Shown here: in pieces, positions 17,601 to 25,687 of the stretch | How the letters are laid out: each line of letters opens with the position of its first letter | Numbering within the stretch: the stretch's first letter is position 1 | Assembly: GCA_021325365.1 (NCBI GenBank) | Contig: JAJPHF010000153.1 | Location: 1-31,841 of the forward strand | Direction of reading: 5' to 3' | Origin: Pseudomonadota bacterium | Lineage (GTDB): Bacteria; Chloroflexota; UBA6077; JAJPHF01 | Length of the DNA stretch: 31,841 nt | Notes under the pieces: generated by a model | Databases searched by the model: none | Seen by the model: only the letters and a program-made list of their open reading frames with translations | Told to the model about the DNA's origin: nothing | Program-made: the position numbers and the translations under genes

Positions 17601-17935
17601 GCGCTGCTGGTGTACAGGATCTCGCGGCCGTCCGGCGTCCAGCCGACCACGGCGCAGAGCACGCTCGGCGCGCCCTGGTAGGTTAGGCGCCGCGCCGGGC
17701 CGCCGGCTGCCGGCATGACGTAGACCTCCGCTGCCTCCTCCTCGCGGCCGATGAACGCCAGGTGCCGGCCGTCGGGCGCGAGCCGGGGATGGCTGGCCTC
17801 GCCCACGCCGGCCGTCAGCCGCCAGGCGCGGCCACCCGTGTCCGCCACCAGCCACAGATCGTCCTCGCAGGCGAAAACCACCCGGTCGCCGTGCAGCGTG
17901 GGGTAGCGCAGATAGCCTTGATCGGTCGTTCCCAT
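14654..17935 (-). CDS. tri: Tricorn-type protease (S41 family)
   Basis: Tricorn is a very large cytosolic peptidase that trims proteasome-sized peptides. The 1093-residue protein has a beta-propeller N-terminal half with repeated blades ([36 protein letters not shown]), then a helical C1 domain ([11 protein letters not shown]), a PDZ domain near residues 770-860 and the S41 catalytic domain. Active-site residues fall almost exactly where Thermoplasma tricorn has them: Ser743-His744 (LGTSHAY), Ser966-Asp967 (EHAGSDGDM) and Glu1024 ([10 protein letters not shown]). A Pro-rich tail ends the protein. There is no signal peptide, which supports a cytoplasmic location. AGGAGAG precedes the ATG. Confidence 0.93.
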   Translation of the reverse strand: MGTTDQGYLRYPTLHGDRVVFACEDDLWLVADTGGRAWRLTAGVGEASHPRLAPDGRHLAFIGREEEAAEVYVMPAAGGPARRLTYQGAPSVLCAVVGWTPDGREILYTSSAERPFRRDQWLHAVAPDAPWPRRLPLGPATAIAHGPGGAVVLGRNTGDLARWKRYRGGTAGDLWIDATGTATFTRLIALPGNLASPCWVGERIYFLSDHEGVGNVYSCRPDGTDLRRHTDHADYYARHLASDGARLVYQAGADLYLLDPTAHEPQRLAVELGSGRTQQNRRFVSAAKHLQSATLSPDGARLAITTRGKAYTLAHWDGPVLQQGAADGVRYRLLTWLGDGQRLVAVASDAASDEQLVVLTADGSAPERRLPLDVGRVERLAVAPHADQVALTNHRNELLLVGLAAAEPTARTLDRSSFGPLGGAAWSPDGRWLAYAYPTTPQTTAIRLCDTATGETFDATRPLLRDSAPAWDPEGKYLYFVGQRDFDPVYDALHFDLGFPRGTRPFLLTLRRDLPSPFEPAPRPPGEPPSAAKSEGAAAGEALPPTVTIDRDGLAGRLLAFPVPEGRYERIQGIAGKALFSVSPVEGSRHHDWFNLTPPAKAALEVYDFATQKHDRLVDGITDFAVGRDDQTLLYRAGERLRVLKAGEKPPEPKPGAAPDAPGRESGWIDLERVRVAVRPAAEWGQMFREAWRLQRENFWVADMAGIDWESVYRRYQPLVERVVSRSEFSDLLWELQGELGTSHAYEMGGEYRPGPEYHQGFLGADWTRDGATGRYRLAHLAQGDPWDPAASAPLARAGVDAAEGDALLAINGQAVRADLPPGALLVHQAEQQVALTLQRGDAPPHTVTVKALADERPARYREWVDANRERVHAATDGRVGYVHVPDMGPDGYAEFHRGYLAEYDREALLVDVRYNGGGHVSGLLLEKLARRRLGYDFPRWGSPEPYPQESPRGPLVALTNEHAGSDGDMFSHAFKLLRLGPLVGKRTWGGVIGIWPRHPLADGTVTTQPEFSFFFDDVGWGVENYGTDPDIEVENAPQDYARGADPQLERAIAEALALLAARPPHAPRPTPPPGRAPAPLPPRPPRMPGAGG

Positions 17936-18087
17936 CGGGCGCTCGCTCTCCTGGCCGTAATGTCGAGGGGGAGGCGCGGCAGCGCTTGCCAGCCTCGCTT
18001 AATGTTAGCGCGCTGCCGCCGATGATATGGTTGTGGCTGGCGGCCGCGGCGTGCCAGGGCGCGGCCTGGGCAAGCAGAAGGGCGAAC

Positions 18088-18288
18088 ATGAGTGGCGATC
18101 ATCCCGGCGAGCCCGAACGGGACGCGGATGCGGCTGTACCGTCCGCGCCTCATCCCTACAGCTACGTGACGATCCGGCTCACGGCGGCGGAGTTCGAGCA
18201 GGTCGCGCGGGCCGCCCGGGCCGCCGGCCAGACTCTGCCCGAATACGGCCGCGAGGCGATCCTTGCCCGGGCGGCGGGGGCCACGTAG
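18088..18288 (+). CDS. Small ribbon-helix-helix-like protein
   Basis: The 66-residue product has a disordered acidic N-terminus (about 22 residues), then a beta strand YVTIRLTAAEFEQV and two helices ending EYGREAILARAAGAT. This matches the ribbon-helix-helix pattern of CopG/MobC-like DNA-binding proteins and antitoxins. ATG 18088 is preferred over the upstream in-frame start at 17986 because the extra N-terminus lacks coding character, although the ribosome site (AAGGGC) is weak. It stands alone, with no adjacent toxin or relaxase gene, so a solitary regulator is likelier. It diverges from the tricorn gene. Confidence 0.6.
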   Translation: MSGDHPGEPERDADAAVPSAPHPYSYVTIRLTAAEFEQVARAARAAGQTLPEYGREAILARAAGAT

Positions 18289-18357
18289 CCGTGTGCGCGG
18301 CGGTTGAGCGTGTGGAGCGCGATCGGCCCCGCTGAGCGCGCCCGGCTGGCCCCGCCG

Positions 18358-18855
18358 CTAGGCCGCCTGCCCGAGCGCATTCAGGAGCAGCCGCAGCGCG
18401 CCGCTGGCGAACGCCTCCATGTTCGCGCGGCGGTCGGCGATCCCCGTCTCTAGCGTATCCGCCTCCTCGACCGGCCCGGCGACGGCGAAGCAGCCGTGCC
18501 CTGCCGCGTCGCCGTAGCGATTGCCGGTCGGCCCCGCGGCGCCGGTCTCGCCGAGGCCCCAGGTAGCGCCCAGCGCCGCGCGGACGCCGCGGGCGAGCAC
18601 CTGCGCGTGGGCCTCCGTGGACGGTCGGGGGTCGGTCACGGCCCCCACGGCGAGGTGCAGCAGCGCCACCTTGGCGTCGCGCGTGTAGACGACCGCGCCG
18701 CCCTGAAAATAGGCCGAGGCGCCCGGCACCGCGAGGAGCGCCGCCGCGATCAGCCCGCCTGCGGCCGATTCGGCGACCGCCACCGTCTCCTGCCGCGCTT
18801 GCAGCCGGGCGCCCACCTGCTCGCCCAGCGCCAGCAGCTCCATCGATAGCGCCAT
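18358..18855 (-). CDS. CinA C-terminal-domain amidohydrolase (PncC-like)
   Basis: Stand-alone CinA-C proteins deamidate nicotinamide mononucleotide to nicotinic acid mononucleotide in NAD recycling. The 165-residue product matches: VAVAESAAGGLIAAAL with Ser30, QGGAVVYTRDAK with Lys62, and GLGETGAAGPTGNRYGD, the usual glycine-rich stretch. Length is normal for the single-domain form. The ATG at 18855 has GGGAGG seven bases upstream, better than the alternative ATG four codons on. The secreted repeat protein lies 68 bases upstream on the same strand and may share a transcript. A link to nadK elsewhere in the window is only thematic. Confidence 0.88.
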   Translation of the reverse strand: MALSMELLALGEQVGARLQARQETVAVAESAAGGLIAAALLAVPGASAYFQGGAVVYTRDAKVALLHLAVGAVTDPRPSTEAHAQVLARGVRAALGATWGLGETGAAGPTGNRYGDAAGHGCFAVAGPVEEADTLETGIADRRANMEAFASGALRLLLNALGQAA

Positions 18856-18923
18856 GGTAGTGCCTCCCTCGTCGCGCTCCCTGACGCGCCTGGCGGCCCC
18901 CGCCGCGCGCGGTCATGCTGCCT

Positions 18924-19325
18924 CTACGGGGCGCTCCAGACGATCTTGCCGGTCGCGTCCCGGACCTGGATCGTGGGCGTCCCATCCGCCGGCACGCCGA
19001 TGCCCGCGCGCACCTGCCCGGCGGCGTCCCATACGGAGATACCGGCGCTGTCGGCGGCGTCGATGCCGATGTCGGCGCGCGGCTGGCCGTTCGCGTCGAG
19101 GAGCGCGAGCGAGACGCTTCCCGACGGCGCCACGCCCATGCGCGCGCGCACCGTGCCGGCGTCGTCCACCAGCTCGAACGCCTGCGTCCGCACCACCGGG
19201 GCGGTAGCTTGCGGCAGCGGCGCTGCCTGCCCCTCGGCCGGCAGGCGCAGGCTCGCCACACTCCAGGTCAGCGCCGCGGTTGCGATGGCCGTCGCCAGCA
19301 TGGGCGCGATCAAAGCGCGCTGCAT
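18924..19325 (-). CDS. Secreted or membrane-anchored beta-repeat protein of unknown function
   Basis: The 133-residue product has an N-terminal hydrophobic segment (residues 4-26) that is a signal anchor or uncleaved signal, a short Pro/Ala linker, and then repeats of about 25 residues: FELVDDAGTVRARMGVAPSG, VSLALLDANGQPRADIGI, ISVWDAAGQVRAGIGVPADG and IQVRDATGKIVW. Each unit is a D-x-x-G beta turn followed by an RA-x-(M/I)G strand, suggesting a small beta-solenoid outside the membrane. Similar repeats occur in uncharacterised bacterial proteins, and I know no function. ATG 19325 has GAGGAG seven bases upstream. Confidence 0.7.
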   Translation of the reverse strand: MQRALIAPMLATAIATAALTWSVASLRLPAEGQAAPLPQATAPVVRTQAFELVDDAGTVRARMGVAPSGSVSLALLDANGQPRADIGIDAADSAGISVWDAAGQVRAGIGVPADGTPTIQVRDATGKIVWSAP

Positions 19326-19448
19326 CGATACTCTCCTCGTGGCCCGCGGTCATCACGGATGATCACACCGTCATCAGAATACCGCGCCGCGCCTTGGCCC
19401 CGATAGGCGGCGCGTGGGCGCAGAGACCGCCGGCACCCGCGTCGCGTC

Positions 19449-19477
19449 TTGACCCGCTCTCGGCGTCGGCCTATACT
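19449..19477 (+). promoter_or_regulatory. Sigma-70-type promoter for the Rieske cluster
   Basis: TTGACC (19449-19454) and TATACT (19472-19477) are separated by exactly 17 bases, the best full promoter match in the window. Transcription would start near 19484, leaving a leader of about 160 bases before the Rieske start at 19647. That leader has no recognised riboswitch. Confidence 0.7.
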
Positions 19478-19646
19478 GCGGCCAGTCCACCACCCGCGGT
19501 CCGCCGCCGATCGGGCCGCGCGAGCCGCCCCCCGGCCGTCCGGCGCGTCGCGGCGTGGGATGGCCGGCGCCGGGCCCTGGGGCCGTCGGCAGCATCCCGG
19601 CGACCGTGGACCGGCGGTGCGGGCGAGGCGGGGAGCGGAGGGCGCC

Positions 19647-20792
19647 ATGACGGAAGCAGCCCAGTCGGCCAGCCGCGAGCAGGTGCGCGGCCAGTGGCCT
19701 CGCTACGACGCCGCCGTGCTCGGCTTCCGCAACTACTGGTACCCTGTCCTGTTCGCGCGCCAGCTCGGGCGGCGGCCGCGGGCCGTGACGGTGTGCGGCG
19801 AGCGCCTGGTGCTGGTGCGCGACGGGGGCCGCGCCTACGCGCTCCACGACCGCTGCCCGCACCGCGGCGTGCCGCTGTCGGCCGGGCGCTGTGTCTTCCC
19901 CGGGCTGCTCACCTGCGCCTACCACGGCTGGACCTACGACCTCGCCAGCGGCGAGCTGGTCGCGGCGCTCACCGATGGTCCGGACTCGCCGATCTGCGGC
20001 AAGGCGAGCGTGCGGGTCGCGACCTATCCCGTCGCGGAGCGCGGCGGGCTGCTCTGGGTGTGGGTCGGCGACGCGCCGCCCGTCCCGGTCGAGGAGGACG
20101 TGCCCGAGGACCTGCTCGATCCCCGGGCGCTCGTGCAGGGCGTCATCTTCGCGCGCCCGGGCAACTGGCGCTACGCGGCCGAGAACGGCATCGACGAGGG
20201 CCACTCGCGCTACCTGCACCGCGACGCACTGTGGACCTTCTTCCGCCAGATGCCGGCCTGGACGAAGGGCGTGCGCCTGGTGCCGAGCGACGACGGCAAG
20301 TGGATGTGGCGCGTGCGCGACGGCGTCGTCTTCGAGGACGAGTATCCGCGCATCGGCCGCTGGCCGCCGCGCCAGTGGCGCCGCTTCCGCAGCGGCAAGG
20401 GCATCTACCACCGGCTCGGCATCCGCTTGCCCGCCACCCTGATGAGCGAGCAGCCCGACGGCACCGACTACCAGATCTGGGTGCCGGTGGACGCGGACCA
20501 CCACCTGGCCGTGCTGCTCTCGGTGACCCGCGCCAGCGGCCTGGCCGCGCTGTGGGCGCGCGTGCGCTACCGGCTGTGGGTGCGCTGGCTGCACCACGGG
20601 CAGTTCTACGGGCAGGACGAGTGGATGGTCGGCCTGATGGACACGCCGCCCGAGCGGCTGTACCGGCCCGACGCCTCGATCACCGCCTGGCGCAAGTACT
20701 GCGAGGAGTCGGCCCGCGCCCAGGACGTGCCGTGCCCCGGCGCGGCGGCCGACACGCGTCCGCTCGCCACGGCGCTGCGGCCGGACGCTTAA
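19647..20792 (+). CDS. Rieske non-heme iron oxygenase, alpha subunit type
   Basis: Such oxygenases use a [2Fe-2S] Rieske centre to feed electrons to a mononuclear iron that hydroxylates or demethylates aromatic or alicyclic substrates. The 381-residue protein binds the cluster through Cys70-x-His72 (CPHRG) and Cys90-x2-His93 (CAYHGW). The iron site is ENGIDEGHSRYLH, with Asn180, Asp183, His186 and His191. A reductase partner is not encoded nearby. ATG 19647 is chosen because GGAGG lies five bases upstream and the N-terminus FRNYWYPVLFARQL aligns with the family start; the frame is open to 19449, which overlaps the promoter. It heads the plus-strand cluster through 27493. Confidence 0.92.
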   Translation: MTEAAQSASREQVRGQWPRYDAAVLGFRNYWYPVLFARQLGRRPRAVTVCGERLVLVRDGGRAYALHDRCPHRGVPLSAGRCVFPGLLTCAYHGWTYDLASGELVAALTDGPDSPICGKASVRVATYPVAERGGLLWVWVGDAPPVPVEEDVPEDLLDPRALVQGVIFARPGNWRYAAENGIDEGHSRYLHRDALWTFFRQMPAWTKGVRLVPSDDGKWMWRVRDGVVFEDEYPRIGRWPPRQWRRFRSGKGIYHRLGIRLPATLMSEQPDGTDYQIWVPVDADHHLAVLLSVTRASGLAALWARVRYRLWVRWLHHGQFYGQDEWMVGLMDTPPERLYRPDASITAWRKYCEESARAQDVPCPGAAADTRPLATALRPDA

Positions 20793-20819
20793 CCCAGCAG
20801 CCGCAAGGGACGTGGCCTT

Positions 20820-20870
20820 GTAGGGGCGGCTCTCGTGGCCGCCCGCGGCCCGCAGGCCGCAGCCCCGGCG
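20820..20870 (+). repeat. Dispersed palindromic repeat, long subtype (copy 1)
   Basis: It starts GTAGGGGCGGCTCTCGTGGC, whose arms fold on CCGCCC. A second hairpin, GCGGCC-CGCA-GGCCGC, follows, then AGCCCCGGCG. It shares order and sequence with the copies at 20898 and 26243. It lies between the Rieske and SDR genes. Confidence 0.8.
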
Positions 20871-20897
20871 CCCCGATGCGAACGGCCCCGGAGTCTC

Positions 20898-20948
20898 GTA
20901 GGGGCGGGTCGGGTGCCGGCCGCGGCCCGCAGGCCGCAGCCCGGGCGG
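20898..20948 (+). repeat. Dispersed palindromic repeat, long subtype (copy 2)
   Basis: It starts GTAGGGGCGGGTCGGGTGCC, then GGCCGCGGCC-CGCA-GGCCGC and AGCCCGGGCG. It is in the same orientation as the copy 78 bases upstream. The second hairpin, GCGGCC-CGCA-GGCCGC, is identical in both copies. Confidence 0.8.
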
Positions 20949-20973
20949 CCACAGCGGATCGGTGGGAGATTGC

Positions 20974-21831
20974 GTGAGAGTGGTCGTGACGGGCGGGCTC
21001 GGCAAGCTGGGCCAGTACGTGGTGCGGGCGCTGACCGACGCCAGGGACGGGCGCGAGCCACACCAGGTCACCGTGTTCGACGCGGTGCGCGGCCCCGAGG
21101 ACGGCCCGGTGCGCTACCTGCCTGGCGACGTGCTGGACCTGGGCCAGGTGTTCCAGGCGCTGGCCGGGGCCGACGCCGTCATCCACCTGGCCGCCGTCCG
21201 CAAGCACGGCATCGCGACGAACGACGTGGTACTGCGCACGAACGCGCTCGGCACCTTCAACGTTCACGAGGCCGCCTGGCGGCTGGGCATCCGCCGCGTG
21301 GTGCTGGCGAGCAGCGAGTCGATCATGGGCTGGGACTACGCCGAGCGACCGTTCCTGCCCGACTACCTGCCCGTGGACGAGGACCATCCCGTGCGCCCGC
21401 AGGACAGCTACGGGCTGTCGAAGCAGATCGGCGAGGCGATCGCGCGCTCGTACACCGCCAAGTGCGACATGGAGACGGTCGCCCTCCGCCCGCCGTGGAT
21501 CGTGACGCCCGAGGCGCTGGCCGCGCTGCGGCGCCAGGGCGGCCGGCCCCCCGACCGCTTCGTGCTGTGCAACTACGTGGACGTCCGCGACCTGGCGGCG
21601 GCGTTCCGGCTGGCTGTCGAGCGCCCCATCCGGGGCCACCACGTGCTCCACGTCTGCGCCGACGACAGCCGCGTGGCCGAGCCGCTCTGCGAGCTGTTCC
21701 CGCGCCTGCTACCCGCCATCGGCGACCTGGCGCACGACCTCACCGGCAGCCGCCCGGCGACGAACACCGCGCGGGCGAAGGCGCTGCTAGGCTGGCAGCC
21801 CCAGTATTCGTGGCGGCGACCCGAGGAGTGA
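20974..21831 (+). CDS. NAD(P)-dependent epimerase/dehydratase (extended SDR)
   Basis: The 285-residue protein has the nucleotide-binding motif TGGLGKLG (residues 6-13), VIHLAA (69-74), SSES (113-116), and the catalytic pair in SYGLSK (Tyr146, Lys150), followed by RPPWIVTPEAL. This is the extended SDR fold of sugar-nucleotide epimerases and related oxidoreductases. GTG 20974 gives a clean N-terminal strand MRVVVTGG with GGGAG upstream, so the earlier TTG/ATG-type starts are not needed. Its place after the Rieske oxygenase suggests it may oxidise or reduce a catabolic intermediate rather than a nucleotide sugar, but that is inference from context. Confidence 0.88.
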   Translation: MRVVVTGGLGKLGQYVVRALTDARDGREPHQVTVFDAVRGPEDGPVRYLPGDVLDLGQVFQALAGADAVIHLAAVRKHGIATNDVVLRTNALGTFNVHEAAWRLGIRRVVLASSESIMGWDYAERPFLPDYLPVDEDHPVRPQDSYGLSKQIGEAIARSYTAKCDMETVALRPPWIVTPEALAALRRQGGRPPDRFVLCNYVDVRDLAAAFRLAVERPIRGHHVLHVCADDSRVAEPLCELFPRLLPAIGDLAHDLTGSRPATNTARAKALLGWQPQYSWRRPEE

Positions 21832-21892
21832 GTGCGCCGTCGGGGCGCGGCGGCTGCCCCGACGGCGCGGCCGTCGAGATGAGGGCTGAGCG

Positions 21893-22963
21893 ATGAAATG
21901 GATAGCGTTGCTGGCCGCGCTCCTCACCGCGGCGTGCGCCGCCGGGTCCGGCACGCGGCCGACCGCCCCCGCGCCGCCGGCGCCCCCGGCGGCCGCCGGC
22001 GCGGCGCCCGCGCCGGCCACTGGCCAGCCGACGCTCGCGCCGCTGCCCGAGAAGGTGACAATCGCCTACTCGTCGATCAGCGGCGACTTTCTGCCCCTAT
22101 GGGTGACGACCGAGGCGGGACTGTTCGCCAAGCACGGCGTTGACGTGGAGCTGACCTACGCCTCCAGCGGCACCACGACCATGCAGAGCCTGCTGGCGGG
22201 CGAGGTGCAGCTCGTGCTCTCGTCCGCGCCCGAGTCGGCCGCGGCGCTCGTCGGCGGTGCGCCCGTGCGCATCGCGCTCGCCTGGAACCAGGGCATCGCC
22301 GCGCTGTTCATGGTCGATCCCAGCATCACGAGCCCGGAGCAGCTTCGCGGCCAGGCGATCGGCATCTCGCGCTTTGGCGGCCAGCCGCACGTGGCCGCGC
22401 GGCTGGCGCTCAAGAAGTGGGGCCTCGACCCCGACAACAGCGTGCAGTACGTCCAGCTGGGCGGCGTCGCGGAGATCCTGGCCGCGATGCAGCAGGGCGC
22501 GGTGGTGGGCGGCGTGTTCTCGCCGCCGACCAACGTGCGCGCCCAGCGCCTCGGGTTCCGCGTGCTCGGCGATCTCGGCCAGATGGACGTCGGCTACCAG
22601 ACCGACACGCTGAGCGCCCTGGAGCCGTACATCGACCAGCACCCCGAGGCGCTGCGCCGCGTCACGCGCGCGATCGTCGAGGGCATCAAGCTGACGATGG
22701 AAGACGATGCGCTGGCGCTCGCCGCGCTGGCGAAGTACACCAAGGTCGACGATCCGGACGTGCTGAGGGACACGCTCTCGTACCTGCGTACGGTCTTCAA
22801 GCGCGTGCCGTACCCGTCGATGACCGCGCTACAGACCCATCTGGACGAGATCGCGACGACCGACCCGCGCGCCCAGGGCATGACGGCCGACCAGCTGGCC
22901 GACACCCGGGCGCTCGCCGAGATCGAGCGCGAGGGTTTCATCGAGCAGCTCTACGGGAAATAG
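21893..22963 (+). CDS. NMT1/THI5-like substrate-binding lipoprotein (1)
   Basis: The 356-residue protein has a short signal peptide with a lipobox-like LLTAAC (Cys15), a Pro/Ala linker of about 35 residues, and a periplasmic-binding fold typical of nitrate/sulfonate/thiamine-precursor receptors (SsuA/NMT1): VTIAYSSISGDFLPLWV, EAGLFAKHGVDVELTY, TMQSLLAGEVQLVLSSAPES, LRGQAIGISRFG and YIDQHPEALRRVTRAIVEG. No ABC permease or ATPase gene adjoins it. Ribosome site is weak (GAGG about 10 bases before ATG 21893). It is followed 80 bases on by a second, divergent binding protein. The ligand is unknown, possibly an aromatic or pyrimidine-like compound handled by this cluster. Confidence 0.88.
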   Translation: MKWIALLAALLTAACAAGSGTRPTAPAPPAPPAAAGAAPAPATGQPTLAPLPEKVTIAYSSISGDFLPLWVTTEAGLFAKHGVDVELTYASSGTTTMQSLLAGEVQLVLSSAPESAAALVGGAPVRIALAWNQGIAALFMVDPSITSPEQLRGQAIGISRFGGQPHVAARLALKKWGLDPDNSVQYVQLGGVAEILAAMQQGAVVGGVFSPPTNVRAQRLGFRVLGDLGQMDVGYQTDTLSALEPYIDQHPEALRRVTRAIVEGIKLTMEDDALALAALAKYTKVDDPDVLRDTLSYLRTVFKRVPYPSMTALQTHLDEIATTDPRAQGMTADQLADTRALAEIEREGFIEQLYGK

Positions 22964-23043
22964 GCGAGGCTGGCCGGCCGCCGCGAACCGCCGTGTAGCG
23001 CCGGCGCCGCGGACGGCCGACGCCAGCCGACGAGGAGGAGCGG

Positions 23044-24180
23044 ATGGCCGGCGCGCGCCGTGCCCGCAACCTGTTGCTCGGGGGCCTAGTCCTGGCGGCC
23101 GCCTGCGCGCCAGCGGCCGCGCCCGCGCCGCCGGCCGCGACAGCCGGCCCCGCGCCCACGGCCAGCGCGCCCGCCGCGGCGAGCCCGGCGCCGTCCGCGC
23201 CGACGGCGCCCCCGGCCGCCACCCACGTGCGCGTCGCCAGCCAGTTCGCCTCGACCGACGTCGGCCACTACATCGCCATCGAGCGCGGCTACTACCAGCA
23301 AGAGGGAGTCGACGCCGAGCTGGTGAACTTCGCCGACGCCTCCGAGATGATCCCGTCGCTCGCGACCGCCCAGGTCGAGGTGGGGGGCATCGGCCCGAAC
23401 CCCGCGACCTGGAACGCGCTCGCCCGCGGCGTCAAGCTGAAGCTCGTCATGGACAAGGGGAGCGCGCGGCCCGGCGCCGGCTACACCGCGCTGGTGATCC
23501 GCAAGGACGTATACGACGGTGGCCGCGGCCACAGCCTGACCGACCTGCGGGGCTTGCACATGGCGTTCACGCCGCCCGGCAAGGCGACGACCAACGCGAT
23601 GCCGATGGCGGTCGGGATGGAGCGCGCCGGCGCGTCCATCGACGACCTCGTGATCGAGCCGATCCCCTTCCCCGACATGGTGTCGGCGTTGGCGAACGGC
23701 TCCGTGGACGGCGCGATGATCGTCGAACCGTTCTTGAACCGGGTGCTCCGCCAGGGCAGCGCCGTGCGGGTGATGGGGCTGGACGAGATGTACCCCGACT
23801 TCCCAATCGCCCAGGTGGGCTTCGCCCCGGCGTTCTATGCGAACCGCGCCGTCGCCAAGGCGCTGGTGCGCGGCTACGTGCGGGCCGTGCGCCACTACGA
23901 CAACGCGGTGGCGGGTCGCACCAGCGACGCCGACCGCGCGCAGATCGACGACATCCTGAGCCGCTACACGCATATCGACGCCGCCACGGTCCACGACATG
24001 GTGCCCGTCGGCCTCAACCCCAACGGGCGCTTCAACGTGGACGGTGTGCGCGACGCCTATCGCTGGTTCCGCGAGCAAGGGTTCATCCCGGAGCCGGTGT
24101 CCGAGGCGGCGATCGACGACCTGATCGGCCTGGAATTGGTGGACGAGGTGCTGGGCGAGATCGGCCGCGTGCCCGACTGA
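23044..24180 (+). CDS. NMT1/THI5-like substrate-binding lipoprotein (2)
   Basis: The 378-residue product has a signal peptide ending in lipobox LAAAC (Cys21), an Ala/Pro linker of about 38 residues, then the binding fold: HVRVASQFASTDVGHYIAIE, RGYYQQEGVDAELVNF, EMIPSLATAQVEVGGIGPNP, LTDLRGLHMAF and ALANGSVDGAMIVEPFL. The fold is the same as in the preceding gene but the ligand-side residues differ, so the two probably bind different compounds. GAGGAGGAG lies just before ATG 23044. The thiolase gene starts 67 bases downstream. Confidence 0.88.
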   Translation: MAGARRARNLLLGGLVLAAACAPAAAPAPPAATAGPAPTASAPAAASPAPSAPTAPPAATHVRVASQFASTDVGHYIAIERGYYQQEGVDAELVNFADASEMIPSLATAQVEVGGIGPNPATWNALARGVKLKLVMDKGSARPGAGYTALVIRKDVYDGGRGHSLTDLRGLHMAFTPPGKATTNAMPMAVGMERAGASIDDLVIEPIPFPDMVSALANGSVDGAMIVEPFLNRVLRQGSAVRVMGLDEMYPDFPIAQVGFAPAFYANRAVAKALVRGYVRAVRHYDNAVAGRTSDADRAQIDDILSRYTHIDAATVHDMVPVGLNPNGRFNVDGVRDAYRWFREQGFIPEPVSEAAIDDLIGLELVDEVLGEIGRVPD

Positions 24181-24247
24181 CCCGGCGCGCGAGCCGGCAG
24201 CGCGGCGTCCGCGGGGACGCGCGCGTCTGCCGCAGGAGGGAGCGAGC

Positions 24248-25435
24248 ATGCCAGACACGCTACGCGGAGCCGCCGCCATCGTGGGCATCGGCGAGCTGAA
24301 GCCGGAGCGCACCCGGCCCGGCCGCGACGCCATGAGCCTGCTGGCCGAGGCCGCCTACCTGGCGATCCAGGACGCCGGCCTGACCAAGCGCGACATCGAC
24401 GGGATGGTCGTGGACGAGGGGATGGGCCCGGCTGGCTCGGGCTACTGCACCAAGATGGCCGAGCACATGGGCATCTTCCCCACCTGGGCGACCGGCTGCG
24501 ACGCCCAGGGCGCCGCGGCCGTCGTCATGGCGCTCCAGGCTGCCGCTTACGTCAACGCCGGCCTGGCGACGTTCGTGCTCTGCGGCATGGGCACGGCGAT
24601 CGACCCGGCCGCTCGCCGGGCGCGGGGCTCGCCGCAGACCGACACCGCCACGACCGAGTTCCAGGTGCCATTCGGCCCGACCCAGGGCGCCAACGGCTGG
24701 TACGCCATGATCGCCCAGCGCCACGAGGCGCTGTACGGCACGACCGTCGAGAAGCGCGCCAAGATCTCGGTGGACTTCCGCTACAACGCGAACCACAACC
24801 CCCTGGCCTACTTCCACGACACGCCGCTCACGGTCGAGGACGTGGTCAACTCGCGCATCGTCGCCGACCCGCTGCACCTGCTGGAGTGCGTCATGCCGTG
24901 CGCCGGCGGCGCCGCGTTCATCGTCACGCGCGCCGACATCGCGCGCGGCATGCGCCACCAGCCCGCCTACATCCTGGGCGGCGGCCTGGGCATCCCCCGC
25001 AGCAACCTGACGCACCTCGGCGAGATCACCATTGCCCCGGTCGGCCGCGCCGCGAAGAAGGCGTTTGCGATGGCGGGCTACGGGCCGAAGGACGTGCAGG
25101 TGATGGAGCTGTACGACTCGTTCACCATCACCGTCATCTGTGAGCTGGAGGACTCGGGCTTCTGCCAGAAGGGGGAGGGCGGCGACTGGATCCAGGCGCA
25201 CGACCTGACGTTCAAGGGCGACCGTCCGACCAACACGCACGGCGGCCAGCTTTCCTGCGGCCAGGCCTCGACGGCCGGGGGCTGCGCGCAGGTCACCGAG
25301 GCCGTGCGCCAGATTCGCCGCGCCGCGGGCGAGCACCAGGTGCCCGGCCCCACCGACCTGATCTACGTGACCGGCTCCGGCGGCTCCTTCTCGCAGCAGT
25401 CCGCCATGCTGCTCGGCACCGACGCCACCCTCTAA
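24248..25435 (+). CDS. Thiolase-family protein (SCP-x/lipid-transfer type)
   Basis: The 395-residue protein has the thiolase fold of the SCP-x branch: AAIVGIGELKPERTRPGRDA, LLAEAAYLAIQDAGLTKRDI, GYGPKDVQVMELYDSFT, EDSGFCQKGEGGDWI and HGGQLSCGQASTAGG near the C-terminus. Around residue 84 the sequence reads ATGCDAQGAAAVV, and its Cys may be the nucleophile, but spacing differs from the classical CxSG. The GHP histidine of classical thiolases reads CGQA. Some relatives of this branch act as retro-aldolases with a DUF35 partner, and such a partner lies downstream at 25688. An AGGAGGGAG site precedes ATG 24248. Confidence 0.88.
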   Translation: MPDTLRGAAAIVGIGELKPERTRPGRDAMSLLAEAAYLAIQDAGLTKRDIDGMVVDEGMGPAGSGYCTKMAEHMGIFPTWATGCDAQGAAAVVMALQAAAYVNAGLATFVLCGMGTAIDPAARRARGSPQTDTATTEFQVPFGPTQGANGWYAMIAQRHEALYGTTVEKRAKISVDFRYNANHNPLAYFHDTPLTVEDVVNSRIVADPLHLLECVMPCAGGAAFIVTRADIARGMRHQPAYILGGGLGIPRSNLTHLGEITIAPVGRAAKKAFAMAGYGPKDVQVMELYDSFTITVICELEDSGFCQKGEGGDWIQAHDLTFKGDRPTNTHGGQLSCGQASTAGGCAQVTEAVRQIRRAAGEHQVPGPTDLIYVTGSGGSFSQQSAMLLGTDATL

Positions 25436-25536
25436 GCATCCGACCGAGAGGAGGATGGACGCTGGGCCTCACCAAACGTCCGTACCAACCAGCGACTTAA
25501 CTTACAAACGGCTTCCGGGAGGCCGAGCCGCGCCAG

Positions 25537-25573
25537 GTAGGGCGGGGGCTCGTCCCCCGCCGCCCGGCTGGAG
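25537..25573 (+). repeat. Dispersed palindromic repeat, short subtype (copy 1)
   Basis: GTAGGGCGGGGGCTCGTCCC continues with CCGCCGCCCGGC. GGCGGGGG pairs with CCCCCGCC around a 5-base loop CTCGT. It lies between the thiolase and DUF35 genes, 69 bases from a second copy. Confidence 0.85.
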
Positions 25574-25605
25574 TCGGTGCTGTCGTCTCTCGCGCTAAAG
25601 GTGAG

Positions 25606-25640
25606 GTAGGGCGGGGACTCGTCCCCCGCCGCCCGGCCCG
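25606..25640 (+). repeat. Dispersed palindromic repeat, short subtype (copy 2)
   Basis: GTAGGGCGGGGACTCGTCCC continues with CCGCCGCCCGGC. It is nearly identical to the copy at 25537 in the same orientation. One arm carries a G-to-A change relative to that copy, weakening one pair next to the loop. Confidence 0.85.
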
Positions 25641-25687
25641 CGCCGCCGGGATCATTAGTTCGGCAAACCGCTCGAGGAGCATGACTG

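Noticed and set aside
19374..21071. 565-codon open frame on the minus strand
   Set aside because: It is antisense to the Rieske gene and the start of the SDR gene, both with clear domain motifs. Its product is Arg/His/Gln-rich with no recognisable domain, a by-product of high GC.
24260..25336. 358-codon minus-strand frame over the thiolase
   Set aside because: It is antisense to a clear thiolase and has no domain or ribosome site.
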